Positions 8,639 through 16,262 of a stretch of 16,262 nt of DNA are shown in pieces (position 1 is the first letter of the stretch; every line of letters begins with the position of its first letter). Below the pieces are notes generated by a model. That model saw nothing but the letters and a program-made list of their open reading frames with translations, was not told where the DNA came from and did no database searches. The DNA comes from Tieghemiomyces parasiticus (lineage: Eukaryota > Kickxellomycota > Dimargaritomycetes > Dimargaritales > Dimargaritaceae), in contig JANBPT010001025.1 of the NCBI GenBank assembly GCA_027575765.1, forward strand, positions 1 to 16,262, written 5' to 3'. Position numbers and translations under genes: made by a program.

Positions 8639-9874
8639 CTATCGCTCCTCCGCGGGCCTGTCCTTACTTGCAAACGTGGTGTCATTGTGGTACCCAGGCA
8701 GCTGGGCGGCCCAGCGCGTGGCGACGATGGCAGCACTCCAGTCCCAGTGGTTGAGTCCGCTGGCCTGTAAAGTGGTTAGGTTCTTGCGCAGGGCGTCGAG
8801 AGTGGGCAGCTGGACATTATTGCGGCGGGCTAGGTCCAGAATCAAGTTGACATCCTTGAGGCCGTTATCCACGGTGAACCCGACGTCGGTGATGAATCCG
8901 TCCTGGGAGGCGGCGGCGGTGGTCTCGGTCCCGGGTGTGCTGACCGGCGTGGCGGTCTGGGCGGCCACGCTATCGAGGCGAAGACTGTTAACCGGGTGGG
9001 TGGTAGTAGCTGTGGGGGCAGAAGTAGGGAATGCGGGGGCCGAAGTCCCACCTGCCGAGGTGGCTAGGTGACGCTCGTCGGGGCGTACCTGCTTGCGGCA
9101 GTAGCCCAAGTAGGAACCAAACGGGAACATGAGCTCAATGAACTCCAGTGCTTTGGCGGTCCCCAGCCCGGCAGCCTCAGCTAAGGTCCCCGCCTCGCTT
9201 AGGCTCTCAATGGTCGCCGTGATGAAGTAGTTGCCCAGCAGTTTCATGTTTGATCCCTTGATAATGTCGGTACCCATGTCAATGCTGGCGCGACCCAGGC
9301 CAGGCAGTACGAGCCCCTTGATGGCCGCACGGGCAGCGTCGGGACCGGAGAGGACCCAGACGAGAGCGGCACTTTGAGCGGCTGCCGGGGGACCAAAGAC
9401 GGGACAGCGAAGGTAGTAAATCGGGACGGAGCTGGGCTGGGCAGCAGTCAGCAGCTGGATAGACTCGTTGAGTTCGGTGACCAGTGCCTCCGATACGGTA
9501 CTGACGTCGACCAGGTAGACCGGGGACGTGGGTGCCCGTCCGGCTTCCTGGCGGGCCCGCAGCGTTGAAATGAGCTCCCGGAACACGGCGCCGACGGCCT
9601 GGTCGTTGGCCAGGCAGGTGAAAATGATTTGGCAGGTCTCAGCAACCTCAGCAATGGAGGGGGCCAATTGGCCGCCCAGGGCTTGGATAGGGGCGGCCTT
9701 ACCAGTGGTGCGGTTGTAGACAGTCAGGGCCGGCTCTACAGCAAAGGGCAGGCTTGCAGCCACTTCCGTGCTGGTAGTGGCCTGGGTGAGCACCGTCTGC
9801 AGGTTCTGGGCGATGGGCAGGCCGAGGTTCCCCAGGCCAATCCAGGCGACGCGGTGGGGCGTTGAGGAGGCCAT
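8639..9874 (-). CDS. NAD(P)-dependent beta-hydroxyacid dehydrogenase, 3-hydroxyisobutyrate dehydrogenase-like
   Basis: Oxidoreductase of the 6-phosphogluconate/3-hydroxyisobutyrate dehydrogenase superfamily; the substrate is not known. The first ATG is at 9874, and the in-frame TTG at 9982 is not a normal start. The Rossmann loop VAWIGLGNLG sits at 9-18, a substrate-binding-type DVSTVSE block at 123-129, the loop CPVFGPP at 157-163, and the expected catalytic lysine in GSNMKLLGN (Lys211). The C-terminal all-alpha domain includes GLKDVNLILDLA. Read straight through, the product is 411 residues. However, 9088-8903 (186 nt, phase 0) begins GTACGC, ends CCCAG, contains GTTAAC as a possible branch, and encodes Ser/Thr/Ala/Pro-rich sequence where the family has none. 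Splicing it gives 349 residues with normal family spacing, so it is probably an intron. A TATATAA lies about 195 bp upstream. Confidence 0.85.
   Translation of the reverse strand: MASSTPHRVAWIGLGNLGLPIAQNLQTVLTQATTSTEVAASLPFAVEPALTVYNRTTGKAAPIQALGGQLAPSIAEVAETCQIIFTCLANDQAVGAVFRELISTLRARQEAGRAPTSPVYLVDVSTVSEALVTELNESIQLLTAAQPSSVPIYYLRCPVFGPPAAAQSAALVWVLSGPDAARAAIKGLVLPGLGRASIDMGTDIIKGSNMKLLGNYFITATIESLSEAGTLAEAAGLGTAKALEFIELMFPFGSYLGYCRKQVRPDERHLATSAGGTSAPAFPTSAPTATTTHPVNSLRLDSVAAQTATPVSTPGTETTAAASQDGFITDVGFTVDNGLKDVNLILDLARRNNVQLPTLDALRKNLTTLQASGLNHWDWSAAIVATRWAAQLPGYHNDTTFASKDRPAEER
8903..9088 (-). other. Probable in-frame intron (or low-complexity insert) in the dehydrogenase
   Basis: The segment starts CAG|GTACGC after residue 262 and ends CCTCCCAG|GAC. 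It is exactly 62 codons with no stop, so translation survives whether or not it is removed. A GTTAAC at 8992-8987 could be the branch, about 85 nt from the acceptor, and the tract before the AG is not very pyrimidine-rich. Its product is Ser/Thr/Ala/Pro-rich and interrupts the C-terminal domain. Confidence 0.6.
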
Positions 9875-10064
9875 CGTGTTTGCCAAATGGGCGACGTGAG
9901 GGGCGGGAAATGAGGGAGCAGGGGACGGGGCGCACCGGACGGAGCGGAGTTGGAAGGACAAGCTAGGCCCGAACGTAAACAAGGCGGAGGAGGTCGCTAT
10001 TGGCAGAACGAAAGGTGGAGCACGTGTAAGGGTACAGAGGAAGTGCAGGACCCAGGAAGCCAGG

Positions 10065-10071
10065 TTATATA
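10065..10071 (-). promoter_or_regulatory. TATA-like element upstream of the dehydrogenase
   Basis: TATATAA on the minus strand, about 191-197 bp before the ATG at 9874. Position and strand fit a core promoter, but this is motif evidence only. Confidence 0.4.
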
Positions 10072-10162
10072 TGTGTAGCAGGCATTCCCTTTAGAGGCGG
10101 CGCTCGATAGAGACGGGAGTGTCTGACTAACAGGGGATTAACATCGACAGGGTCCTACCTCA

Positions 10163-10290
10163 ACCTTACGTAATACAGATCTGTTTAAGGTGGGCGGCCT
10201 GCGGAGGCGCTGACCCGCATCTCTGTGTGCGGGCCACTTCACCAGGATCAACCCCTCCGGTGTGGCAGGGGTCGTCCTGCCTAACCTTTT
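10163..10290 (+). other. Cluster of short inverted repeats ending in TTTT
   Basis: Three separate stems follow one another: ACCTTA/TAAGGT (10163-10168 with 10186-10191, enclosing the palindrome ACAGATCTGT at 10175-10184), CCCGCA/TGCGGG (10214-10219 with 10228-10233), and GGCAGG/CCTGCC (10264-10269 with 10276-10281). A CCTTTT follows at 10285-10290. The order resembles a small structured RNA with a Pol III-type end, but no A or B box is clear on the plus strand. Confidence 0.25.
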
Positions 10291-10478
10291 GTCAGCTAAT
10301 TATAAATTGTGGAATATTTGCTATCCCAGGAATCACCGTGTCTTTTATTCACAGTATAAACATTAATGGATTTTAGTAGCTCAGTCGTAATGCCCAGGTC
10401 CGCCGTAGGGTGTTCGCTTCACACCGACCGTGGTCAAAGTAAACCCCCTCTTGACGCACCCAAAGTGGGAGTGGTGGT

Positions 10479-11509
10479 CTACTGGGCCTTATCACGCTTG
10501 GCGTAGATCGAGGCAGTGAAGGGTCTGTTGCAAATTATGGATGTGGGTATTATACGGCGGGGACCAAGGGCAGAGGTGAGAGGGGGGGTTAGTATGATCT
10601 CAGCCCGCATCACTTCACATACGGCCTGCCATGGCATAGTAGAGGGTGCCACTTACTCTTCGAAGCGCAGGGCGATCAGATAGGCCACCAGGACCAGGGC
10701 GGACAGGAGGAGGCCTGCCACCGACTCTTGCCACAGAGCCACGCTGACGAAGGCTAGGAAAGAGCCGTAGTACATGGGGTTACCAGTGACGTTGAACGGG
10801 AACCCAGTCACCATCTCGTCCATCAGAATACCGAAGTAGTCGCCCAGATAAGTGCCTGTGATACCCAGTCGGTACATGGAGCTCACCACCAGCACGGTGC
10901 CCACCGCCCATAGCACGGCGGCTACGATCTTCACCTCGCCGTAGTTGAGCCATTCGGCTTTAGGTTGGTGTTCCAGTGCCAGATGGTAACTTGGTCGCAA
11001 GAAGAGGGGTCGCGGGAGGGAGGGGGCAAAATTGTTGGGTGGTTAGGACGTTAGAGTGGCATTGATGGAAACACTTGATCTGTGGAGGAGGCACGACGAG
11101 CCATGTTTCAGACTAGGCAATGATCCACGTCTCGTTGGATGTCACTTACACAGCATCGCGGAAGATACCCAGCCCGAAAATGGTGACGGCCAGGATATAG
11201 CAACCGAAATAAGCGCTGCCACCCGCCAGCTTGGTAATGACCCCGTGGCGGTACTCTAGCGGGTGCAGTCGGATAGCCAGGAAAATGTGCAAGGTGGACC
11301 GCGAGTTAGCACGTAAGCCCTCGCCATTGAGCCAGGAATCAGGCGGGCATTCCTCTCACGTCCGGCCCGGACTTACCAGAACGAGCAGCGAAGTTCCAGA
11401 ACAGCGGGTTGAAGACGATACAGGCTGCGGCCTGCCACAGAGTGGGCTGGCTCCAGTCGACCAGTTGGTTCAGCTGGCCCAGGAGGCTGTGCCCTTCGAA
11501 CAAGGTCAT
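10479..11509 (-). CDS. OPI3: Phosphatidyl-N-methylethanolamine N-methyltransferase (OPI3/PEMT), four exons
   Basis: ER-membrane enzyme that uses S-adenosylmethionine for the last methylations of phosphatidylethanolamine to phosphatidylcholine. Exons: 11509-11377, 11255-11150, 10989-10657 and 10524-10479. Introns are 121, 160 and 132 nt. Donors are GTAAGT in all three; acceptors are CTAG, CAAG and ACAG. CTAAC branches are visible, including a perfect TACTAAC at 10594-10588. Exon lengths join in frame to 205 residues; yeast Opi3 is of about the same length. The N-terminus has the FNPLFWN block (35-41), then a C/G-rich segment GGSAYFGCYILAVTIFGLGI, then SSMYRLGITGTYLGDYFGIL (116-135), FPFNVTGNPMYYGS and a hydrophobic C-terminal segment. 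The SAM-binding Glu pair is E190-E191. The upstream GxG of PEMT reads Ala-Val-Gly (108-110). The product ends PFTASIYAKRDKAQ. Confidence 0.94.
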
Positions 11510-11897
11510 GCTGTGCAACGTTAGGTGAGCGAGCTGCTGGGAGGAGGAAGGGTGAAGGGGAAGGCAAGGCAATGAGACAAGGTGGTATTGCGAGAGCGAT
11601 GTAAGCGGCAATGTCTGCAGATACGGGATGGGGTCGAGTAACTCTACCGAGATAAGGCCGTAGGAGTGAGACACATCACGACGGTGGACAGGGGCGAGCG
11701 GCGGAGCGTGGGACAAGCTCCAGTTGCAGGGACCGTGGCCCAGGACTCCAAACCGGGAGGATTCAGGTGGTACCGATACCTCCCTGTTGCTGCTGCTGGT
11801 TAGGATGACGCGCGTGCATGTAAGACACGCGCGGGGGTAGCAGGGGGGGGAGTCGAGCGCTATTAACCCACCCTCCCCATACTTAGGCTGTTGCAAT

Positions 11898-11903
11898 CAC
11901 GTG
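11898..11903. promoter_or_regulatory. CACGTG bHLH-type site between OPI3 and ligase
   Basis: Perfect palindromic hexamer about 390 bp upstream of the OPI3 ATG. Yeast phospholipid genes use a related CATGTGAAAT element bound by the bHLH pair Ino2/Ino4, so a link to OPI3 is plausible. With one hexamer and no binding data the call is weak. Confidence 0.3.
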
Positions 11904-12056
11904 ATGTAAATGCCTCAGGTTCTAACCGATCGCTTACCATGCGGTGGTGCTCCTTTGGCCTGGCTTGATCGACGGCGGCCGTGGCCCACGGACTCCACTC
12001 CTTCAACCAGATTCTGGCCCAGCGCTCCACGGCAGGTCGACCGCAATAATGCCTAA

Positions 12057-12621
12057 ATGCCAATAACACAGGCATGCTACTACCTGATGGTATGGTTGAA
12101 GCCGGTTGGTGCTTCTCCCATGCGCCCTGCACCGGTTGTCCGTATTACCATCTGGCCAAACGGGACTGCGGCAAGAAACACCAATCGCGGGGATACCAAA
12201 CTGGACGCTACAGCGGGCCCTCAATTGTTTATCGTTGGTGTGGTATCTAAAGCATTTTTCACCAAAAGCGTCGCTAATCACTTCTCCACTTACTCCGTGC
12301 CAACAGGTCAGCCCAGGTCTAGCCGACTTCCTCCCCATCCGTCGTTTCTGCCCCCCCCCATTGCTCGGCCCTCGTCCGTTCGTGGACACCCGTCGCAATC
12401 CATACCCACCCTCTGCCGCCGTACCCCGCCTTGCCGCCACATTGACAACGGCGTCGATTTACCGTTCCTGCCGGACCTTCGCGTGTCCATTGGCCTCTCC
12501 CACCTCCTTCCGGGGTCCCACTGGCACACGCCTCTACTTTGCCACCACACTACCTCGTTTCCGCCTACTCCCTTCGGCTCTACTACACCCCGTACGTTAC
12601 GGAAACCTCCTCGTCCGCAAC
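12057..12621 (+). other. Candidate alternative 5' exon and mitochondrial leader of DNA ligase I
   Basis: In-frame ATGs at 12057 and 12087 end directly at a donor-like GTATGG (12090). A strong acceptor CAACAG ends at 12306, 29 nt after the branch-like GCTAATC. Joining 12089 to 12307 is phase 0 and enters the ligase frame, adding 105 codons (12307-12621) before Met12622. The last 80 or so codons carry about a dozen Arg and almost no acidic residues, as in mitochondrial presequences. Yeast CDC9 makes nuclear and mitochondrial ligase from one gene by alternative starts. Here the splice is inferred only. If the intron were retained, the frame from 12057 would run to 12629 and overlap the main ATG as an upstream ORF. 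Confidence 0.45.
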
Positions 12622-15611
12622 ATGAGTAACAGGAAGGACCTCCTGGCGAGTTTTTTCGCGCCACGGAAGGCCAAGCCGGCCCCTGCGCAGGACGTATCCC
12701 CGGCCGCGAGCGGCGCTTCACCCCCTGAAAAGATAGTGGCCGCAGCCGTGAAGACTCAAGGCAGGCCAAGCGACAAATCGGGCGACCACTCCGACACCAG
12801 CGACGGCTCGGCGGCCCCATCGCGTAGCCGGCGCCGACGGTCTCAGAAGCGTCACCGGCGGGAGGTCAGTTCGAGTGCCAGCGAGACCGAAGGGGACGAC
12901 GCTGTTAAGCCAAAGTCAATAATATCGCCTGTCGCCTCCCCACGGCAGCAGAGCAAGACCCAGCAGCCAGCCGTAAAGCGTGAGTCGGCCAGTGATAGTG
13001 AGGTCAAAGTGGCGACCGGCTTGCCCGTCACCACCGAGGACAGACCAAAGCCCGTCAAACCCAGCCAGCCCAAGAGCAAAAAGGCCAAGTGCACAGGCTC
13101 CCCTGTAAAGGCGGAACAGACCATTGACGCCGTCAGCGCCATCGTGGCTAGCGCTCAGACCTTGTCGGCGACTAAGCCCAAAGCTAAAAAATTGACCGCC
13201 GCTGCGGCCGCCAAGAAAGCCGCGGAGGCCGCGGCCATGACGGCTCCTCCAGAGGTCGTTCAGCGGTTTTCGGAGCTGGTTCAAACCGAGGTACCCTACG
13301 CCGCCCTTTGCTACATGTTCGAACAGGTGGAGGCCACGACCAAGCGACTGCTCATCATCGACATCCTCACCCATTTTTTCCGACGGGTCATCACGCACGC
13401 CCCACAGGACCTCGTCCAATGCGTCTATCTGTGTATCAACCGCCTCTGCCCGGAGTATGAGGGACTAGAACTGGGCGTCGGGGAATCTCTCCTGTTTAAA
13501 GCCGTGGCCGAGGCCACAGGTCGTCCCGTGGCCAAGGTGAAGGCCGATGTGACCCTCCGCGGCGATATCGGCCAGGTGGCCATGCTGAGCCGGTCCACCC
13601 AGCGCACCATGCTAGGCGTCCAGCGGGGCCTCAAGGTGGCTACCGTGTTCAAGACCCTCCGCCAGATCGCCACGACGTCAGGCCAGTCCTCCATGAAACT
13701 AAAGGTAGACAAGATCAAAGGCCTGCTGGCATCCTGCCAAGGTGCTGAGGCCAAATACCTCATGCGATCCCTGGAGGGTAAGCTGCGTATCGGCCTGGCC
13801 GAACAGACGGTTCTTACCGCCCTCGCCTACGCCTTTGTCCTTCACCACCATCATAGTACGAACGGTGACCTAGACCTGAAGGTGGAGGCGAGCGGCAGCG
13901 ACAGTGACGCCGATCCGGATGAGACTATCAGCCGTCGAGTCACCGGCGTCGTCACGCCCGAGACCTTCCAGAGCGCTGCCGAGACTGTCAAGGCCGTCTA
14001 CAACGAGCTTCCTAGCTACGATGTACTCGTCCCGGCTCTGCTGAAGCGTGGGGTAGATCACGTACACGAAGCGTGCAAGCTCACCGCGGGAATTCCCGTC
14101 AAACCCATGCTGGCCCACCCTACCAAGGCCATCTCGGAAGTACTCGACCGGTTCGAAGGCCACACCTTCACCTGTGAGTACAAGTACGATGGTGAGCGTG
14201 CTCAACTCCACCGCCTGCCGGACGGCCGGACTATGGTGTTTAGCCGGAATTCCGAGGATATGACGGCCAAGTACCCCGACCTGGTCGTCAAACTCAACCA
14301 TGCGGTGGCCGCGGCTAACCAACAGAACACGGCTGCCACCGAAGGTATCGCTCCCACAACGTCCTTTATCCTTGACGCCGAAGCGGTGGCCTGGGATTCC
14401 GCCGAGCGTAAGATCCTCCCCTTCCAGGTCCTCAGCACCCGTAAACGTAAAGACGTCCGCGAGGAGGACATCACGGTCAAGGTGTGCATCTTTGCTTTCG
14501 ACCTCATCTATCTCAACGGCCGGTCGCTTCTCCGCGAATCCCTCGCTGAACGCCGCCGTTTACTCTACCAACACTTTGCCCACGTAGATGGCGAGTTTTC
14601 CTTCGCTAAGGCCCTGGTGGCCACCGATGTCGAGGCTATCCAGACCTTTTTAGACGAAAGTATCCGTGATAACTGCGAGGGACTCATGGTCAAGACCCTT
14701 GATGGTGACGAGGCCACGTATGAACCGTCCCGGCGGTCGCGCAACTGGTTGAAGGTCAAGAAGGATTATATCAATGGAATTGGGGACTCGCTTGATTTGG
14801 TGGTCGTCGGCGCTTACCCCGGCCGTGGCAAGCGGACCGGCGTCTACGGCGGGTTCCTCCTGGCTTGTTATAACCCGGACAGCGAACAGTACGAAACCAT
14901 CTGCAAGGTAAGTCGTCCGATGGGTCCTAAGCGGGTCTATTCTCGATGCTGATCCTCGTTCTACCCTCTGACCGCCCAGACCAGGTGCCTCAGGCCTCGT
15001 CTACTTTTAGGATCCTATAGTAACCAACTTCATTGACTTGCGCCGCGTGGATACCAACCCTCCCATCTCCCCCCCCCTTCCTCTCCCCATTTCCGGTGCT
15101 CAGATTGGCACAGGTTTCTCCGAAGCTGACCTTGAAAGCCACCGCGACCAGCTCAAGCAGCACATCATTAGCAAGCCCCGTAGCTACTACGACTACGCCG
15201 AGTCCGCTGAGCCAGAGGTCTGGTTCGACCCCAAGGTGGTCTGGGAGGTCAAAGCCGCGGATTTATCCATCTCCCCGGTTTACCGAGCGGGTGTCGGTAA
15301 GGTAAGCCTCCCCCCTCTGAAGAAAAGGCATGGTGGCCAGGCTATTCTCCCTTTGTAGCACTACATTTAACGGACCACAACGACTAACCTATACCACTTT
15401 GGACCAATGTGTTTCCTACTTTGCTACCGGCACCACCCCCCTTTCGCAGGTTGACAGCAACAAGGGTATATCACTGCGCTTTCCTCGTTTCATCCGCATC
15501 CGCGACGACAAGTCTCCCGAAGATGCCACCACATCCGACCAGGTCGCCCAGATGTACCGCGACCAGAAACTTCATACGGCAGCAGGCGAGCGGTTAGATG
15601 ACGACTACTAA
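12622..15611 (+). CDS. CDC9: ATP-dependent DNA ligase I (CDC9/LIG1), three coding exons
   Basis: Seals nicks between Okazaki fragments and in excision repair. Exons: 12622-14907, 15104-15301 and 15450-15611. Introns are 196 and 148 nt with GTAAG donors and CAG acceptors, both phase 0; ACTAAC is seen at 15383-15388. The product is 881 residues. A PIP-like box KDLLASFF is at 5-12, a basic NLS at 68-80 and a disordered Ser/Lys-rich linker to about 210. The DNA-binding domain starts near 216. The nucleotidyl-transfer motif EYKYDGER has Lys521 as the AMP-accepting residue. Motif III FILDAEA contains Glu587, motif IV is EGLMVK (686-691) and motif [10 protein letters not shown] (708-716). The OB-fold tail is coded by exons 2 and 3 and includes [16 protein letters not shown] 12622 gives the nuclear form. 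The same frame is open far upstream with a mitochondrial-leader character, so a second longer product is likely. Confidence 0.95.
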
Positions 15612-15880
15612 GTTCCGTTGTAGGCCTTCATGCCTTGTTTCACACCTTTGCTGCCGCCAATCGCCTGGCACTTTCCACAGTCCTTATTTGGTGATTGTGA
15701 TTCGTCCTTTTTTTGGTATATACATAGTTACTGCATGTTCTGTAGGATCATTTCATTGTTTGCGAGCTGTAAGAAGATTGAATATGGTAATTATTGCGCA
15801 ATATTTAATACGGAAGACCATGCAAGCACCAGTGGCCCAACTAGAACAGAGATGGGAAAAATAAATGATGGGTGAGGGAG
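15612..15880. other. Convergent 3' spacer between ligase and the right-edge gene
   Basis: These 269 AT-rich bases hold the 3' UTRs of two converging genes. An AATAAA on the plus strand at 15860-15865 lies only 16 bp from the stop codon of the opposing gene, so the transcripts would overlap if it is used. Nothing else was seen. Confidence 0.5.
15860..15865 (+). terminator. Possible poly(A) signal of DNA ligase I
   Basis: AATAAA about 250 nt past the ligase stop, abutting the 3' end of the opposing gene. Motif evidence only. Confidence 0.4.
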
Positions 15881-16262
15881 CTAGCTGAAATGGATATGGG
15901 CCTGGTTAAAGGTGTACAGGAGTTTAAGTAGCTCATGTTGCTCGAGGGTGGCCGCACGAGCCTCGGACAGCCCCACGGAGTCAATGACGCCCAAGACGGT
16001 ATCCTTAATATCAAAGTCATCGGGGATGATCTTTCGTGAAGGGCGGTGCATGGAAGGGGGGGTGGTAACGAAACGAATGGGTTAGGATATAGTTAATATG
16101 AGTTTGGAAGGGAAAGACGGCAGGGTCTGAAGCCGCGAGGCCCATCGGCGCTGGTTCCACAAAAACACCTGCGCCATCGATCAATAAATAAAAAGGCCCA
16201 GATAGACTTACCAAGTTGTTCAGGGCGCAGTAGGTTTTGTAGTTCTGCTCGAGCATGCTCAT
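15881..16262 (-). CDS. 3' end of an unidentified conserved-looking gene, cut by the window edge
   Basis: Two exons are visible: 16262-16212 and 16030-15881 (TAG stop), with a 181-nt intron. The intron has donor GTAAGTC and a CTAAC branch at 16085-16081. The first AG after the branch (ending 16031) is the acceptor, and the intron is phase 0. The joined reading gives 66 residues: MSMLEQNYKTYCALNNL, then IIPDDFDIKDTVLGVIDSVG and a helical, Leu/His-containing tail ending QAHIHFS. The ATG lies exactly at the window edge, so it may be an internal Met of a longer protein. There is no signal peptide, membrane segment or catalytic motif in the visible part. I do not recognise the family. The clean splice signals and the acidic/hydrophobic pattern argue for a real gene. 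Confidence 0.7.

Larger units (their letters stand above)
9875..10478. other. Spacer: dehydrogenase promoter and OPI3 3' region
   Basis: About 600 bp between two minus-strand genes. On the dehydrogenase side there is a TATATAA on the minus strand at 10071-10065 and a CACGTG at 10021-10026. The frame upstream of the dehydrogenase ATG stays open back to the TATA-like site, with no ATG and few acidic codons. A cluster of short inverted repeats ending in TTTT spans 10163-10290. No gene was supported. Confidence 0.5.
11510..12621. promoter_or_regulatory. Divergent spacer between OPI3 (-) and DNA ligase I (+), with a ligase leader
   Basis: About 1.1 kb between divergent starts. Near the middle is CACGTG at 11898-11903 (AATCACGTGATG), a bHLH-type site resembling but not equal to the inositol-responsive element of yeast phospholipid genes. 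From about 12106 to 12621 the ligase frame is open without stop or ATG and is rich in Arg, Ser, Pro, Ala and Leu. A good 3' splice site is at 12305-12306, with GCTAATC 29 nt before it. ATG codons at 12057 and 12087, in frame with each other, precede a donor-like GTATGG at 12090. Confidence 0.5.

Noticed and set aside
10375..10437. tRNA-like stretch with GTAGCTCAGT and a GGTGT/ACACC arm
   Set aside because: It resembles an A box and a T arm, but there is no GAGC to close the D stem, no acceptor stem and no normal TTCRANY loop in register. Not called a tRNA.
12003..12440. Minus-strand 145-codon frame upstream of OPI3, as a further OPI3 exon
   Set aside because: Exon 1 of OPI3 already begins at the position expected from yeast Opi3, and no donor links this frame to it.
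12057..12629. 190-codon frame overlapping the ligase start, as an independent gene
   Set aside because: Its product has no recognisable features and it overlaps the ligase ATG. It is better explained as a 5' leader with an intron.

Overview
The window looks like nuclear DNA from a fungus. Its genes are short, closely packed and interrupted by small spliceosomal introns (about 120-350 nt). The introns have GTAAGT-like donors, CTAAC-type branch sites and AG acceptors. The set includes a single-domain OPI3-type phospholipid methyltransferase, a CDC9-type DNA ligase I and a Nup35/Nup53 nucleoporin. Genes are GC-rich and spacers are more AT-rich. A GC-rich early-diverging lineage (zoopagomycete or mucoromycete type) is a guess only. 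I found no mobile element, CRISPR, phage or bacterial operon.

Layout, left to right. 1-832: no gene seen. 833-905 (-): tRNA-Phe(GAA). 906-2597: about 1.7 kb with nothing recognisable. 2598-3203 (-): ribosomal protein eS27, two exons. 3204-3945: divergent promoter region. 3946-5058 (+): mitochondrial FAD/folate carrier (SLC25A32/FLX1 type), two exons. 5404-7689 (-): Nup35/Nup53-type nucleoporin, one exon. 8639-9874 (-): beta-hydroxyacid dehydrogenase (3-hydroxyisobutyrate dehydrogenase-like), probably with one in-frame intron. 10479-11509 (-): OPI3, four exons. 11510-12621: divergent spacer holding an upstream leader of the next gene. 12622-15611 (+): DNA ligase I, three coding exons and possibly an extra 5' exon for a mitochondrial form. 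15881 to the right edge (-): the 3' end of an unidentified gene with one intron.

The genes are unrelated housekeeping functions (translation, mitochondrial cofactor import, nuclear pore, metabolite oxidation, phosphatidylcholine synthesis, DNA joining), each with its own promoter. I see no new multi-gene system. The points most worth a second look are: a credible spliced route to a mitochondrial leader on DNA ligase I; a Gly-to-Ala change in the SAM-binding GxG motif of OPI3; a stop-free 186-nt segment in the dehydrogenase with splice-site ends; and a G4:G69 mismatch in the tRNA-Phe acceptor stem.
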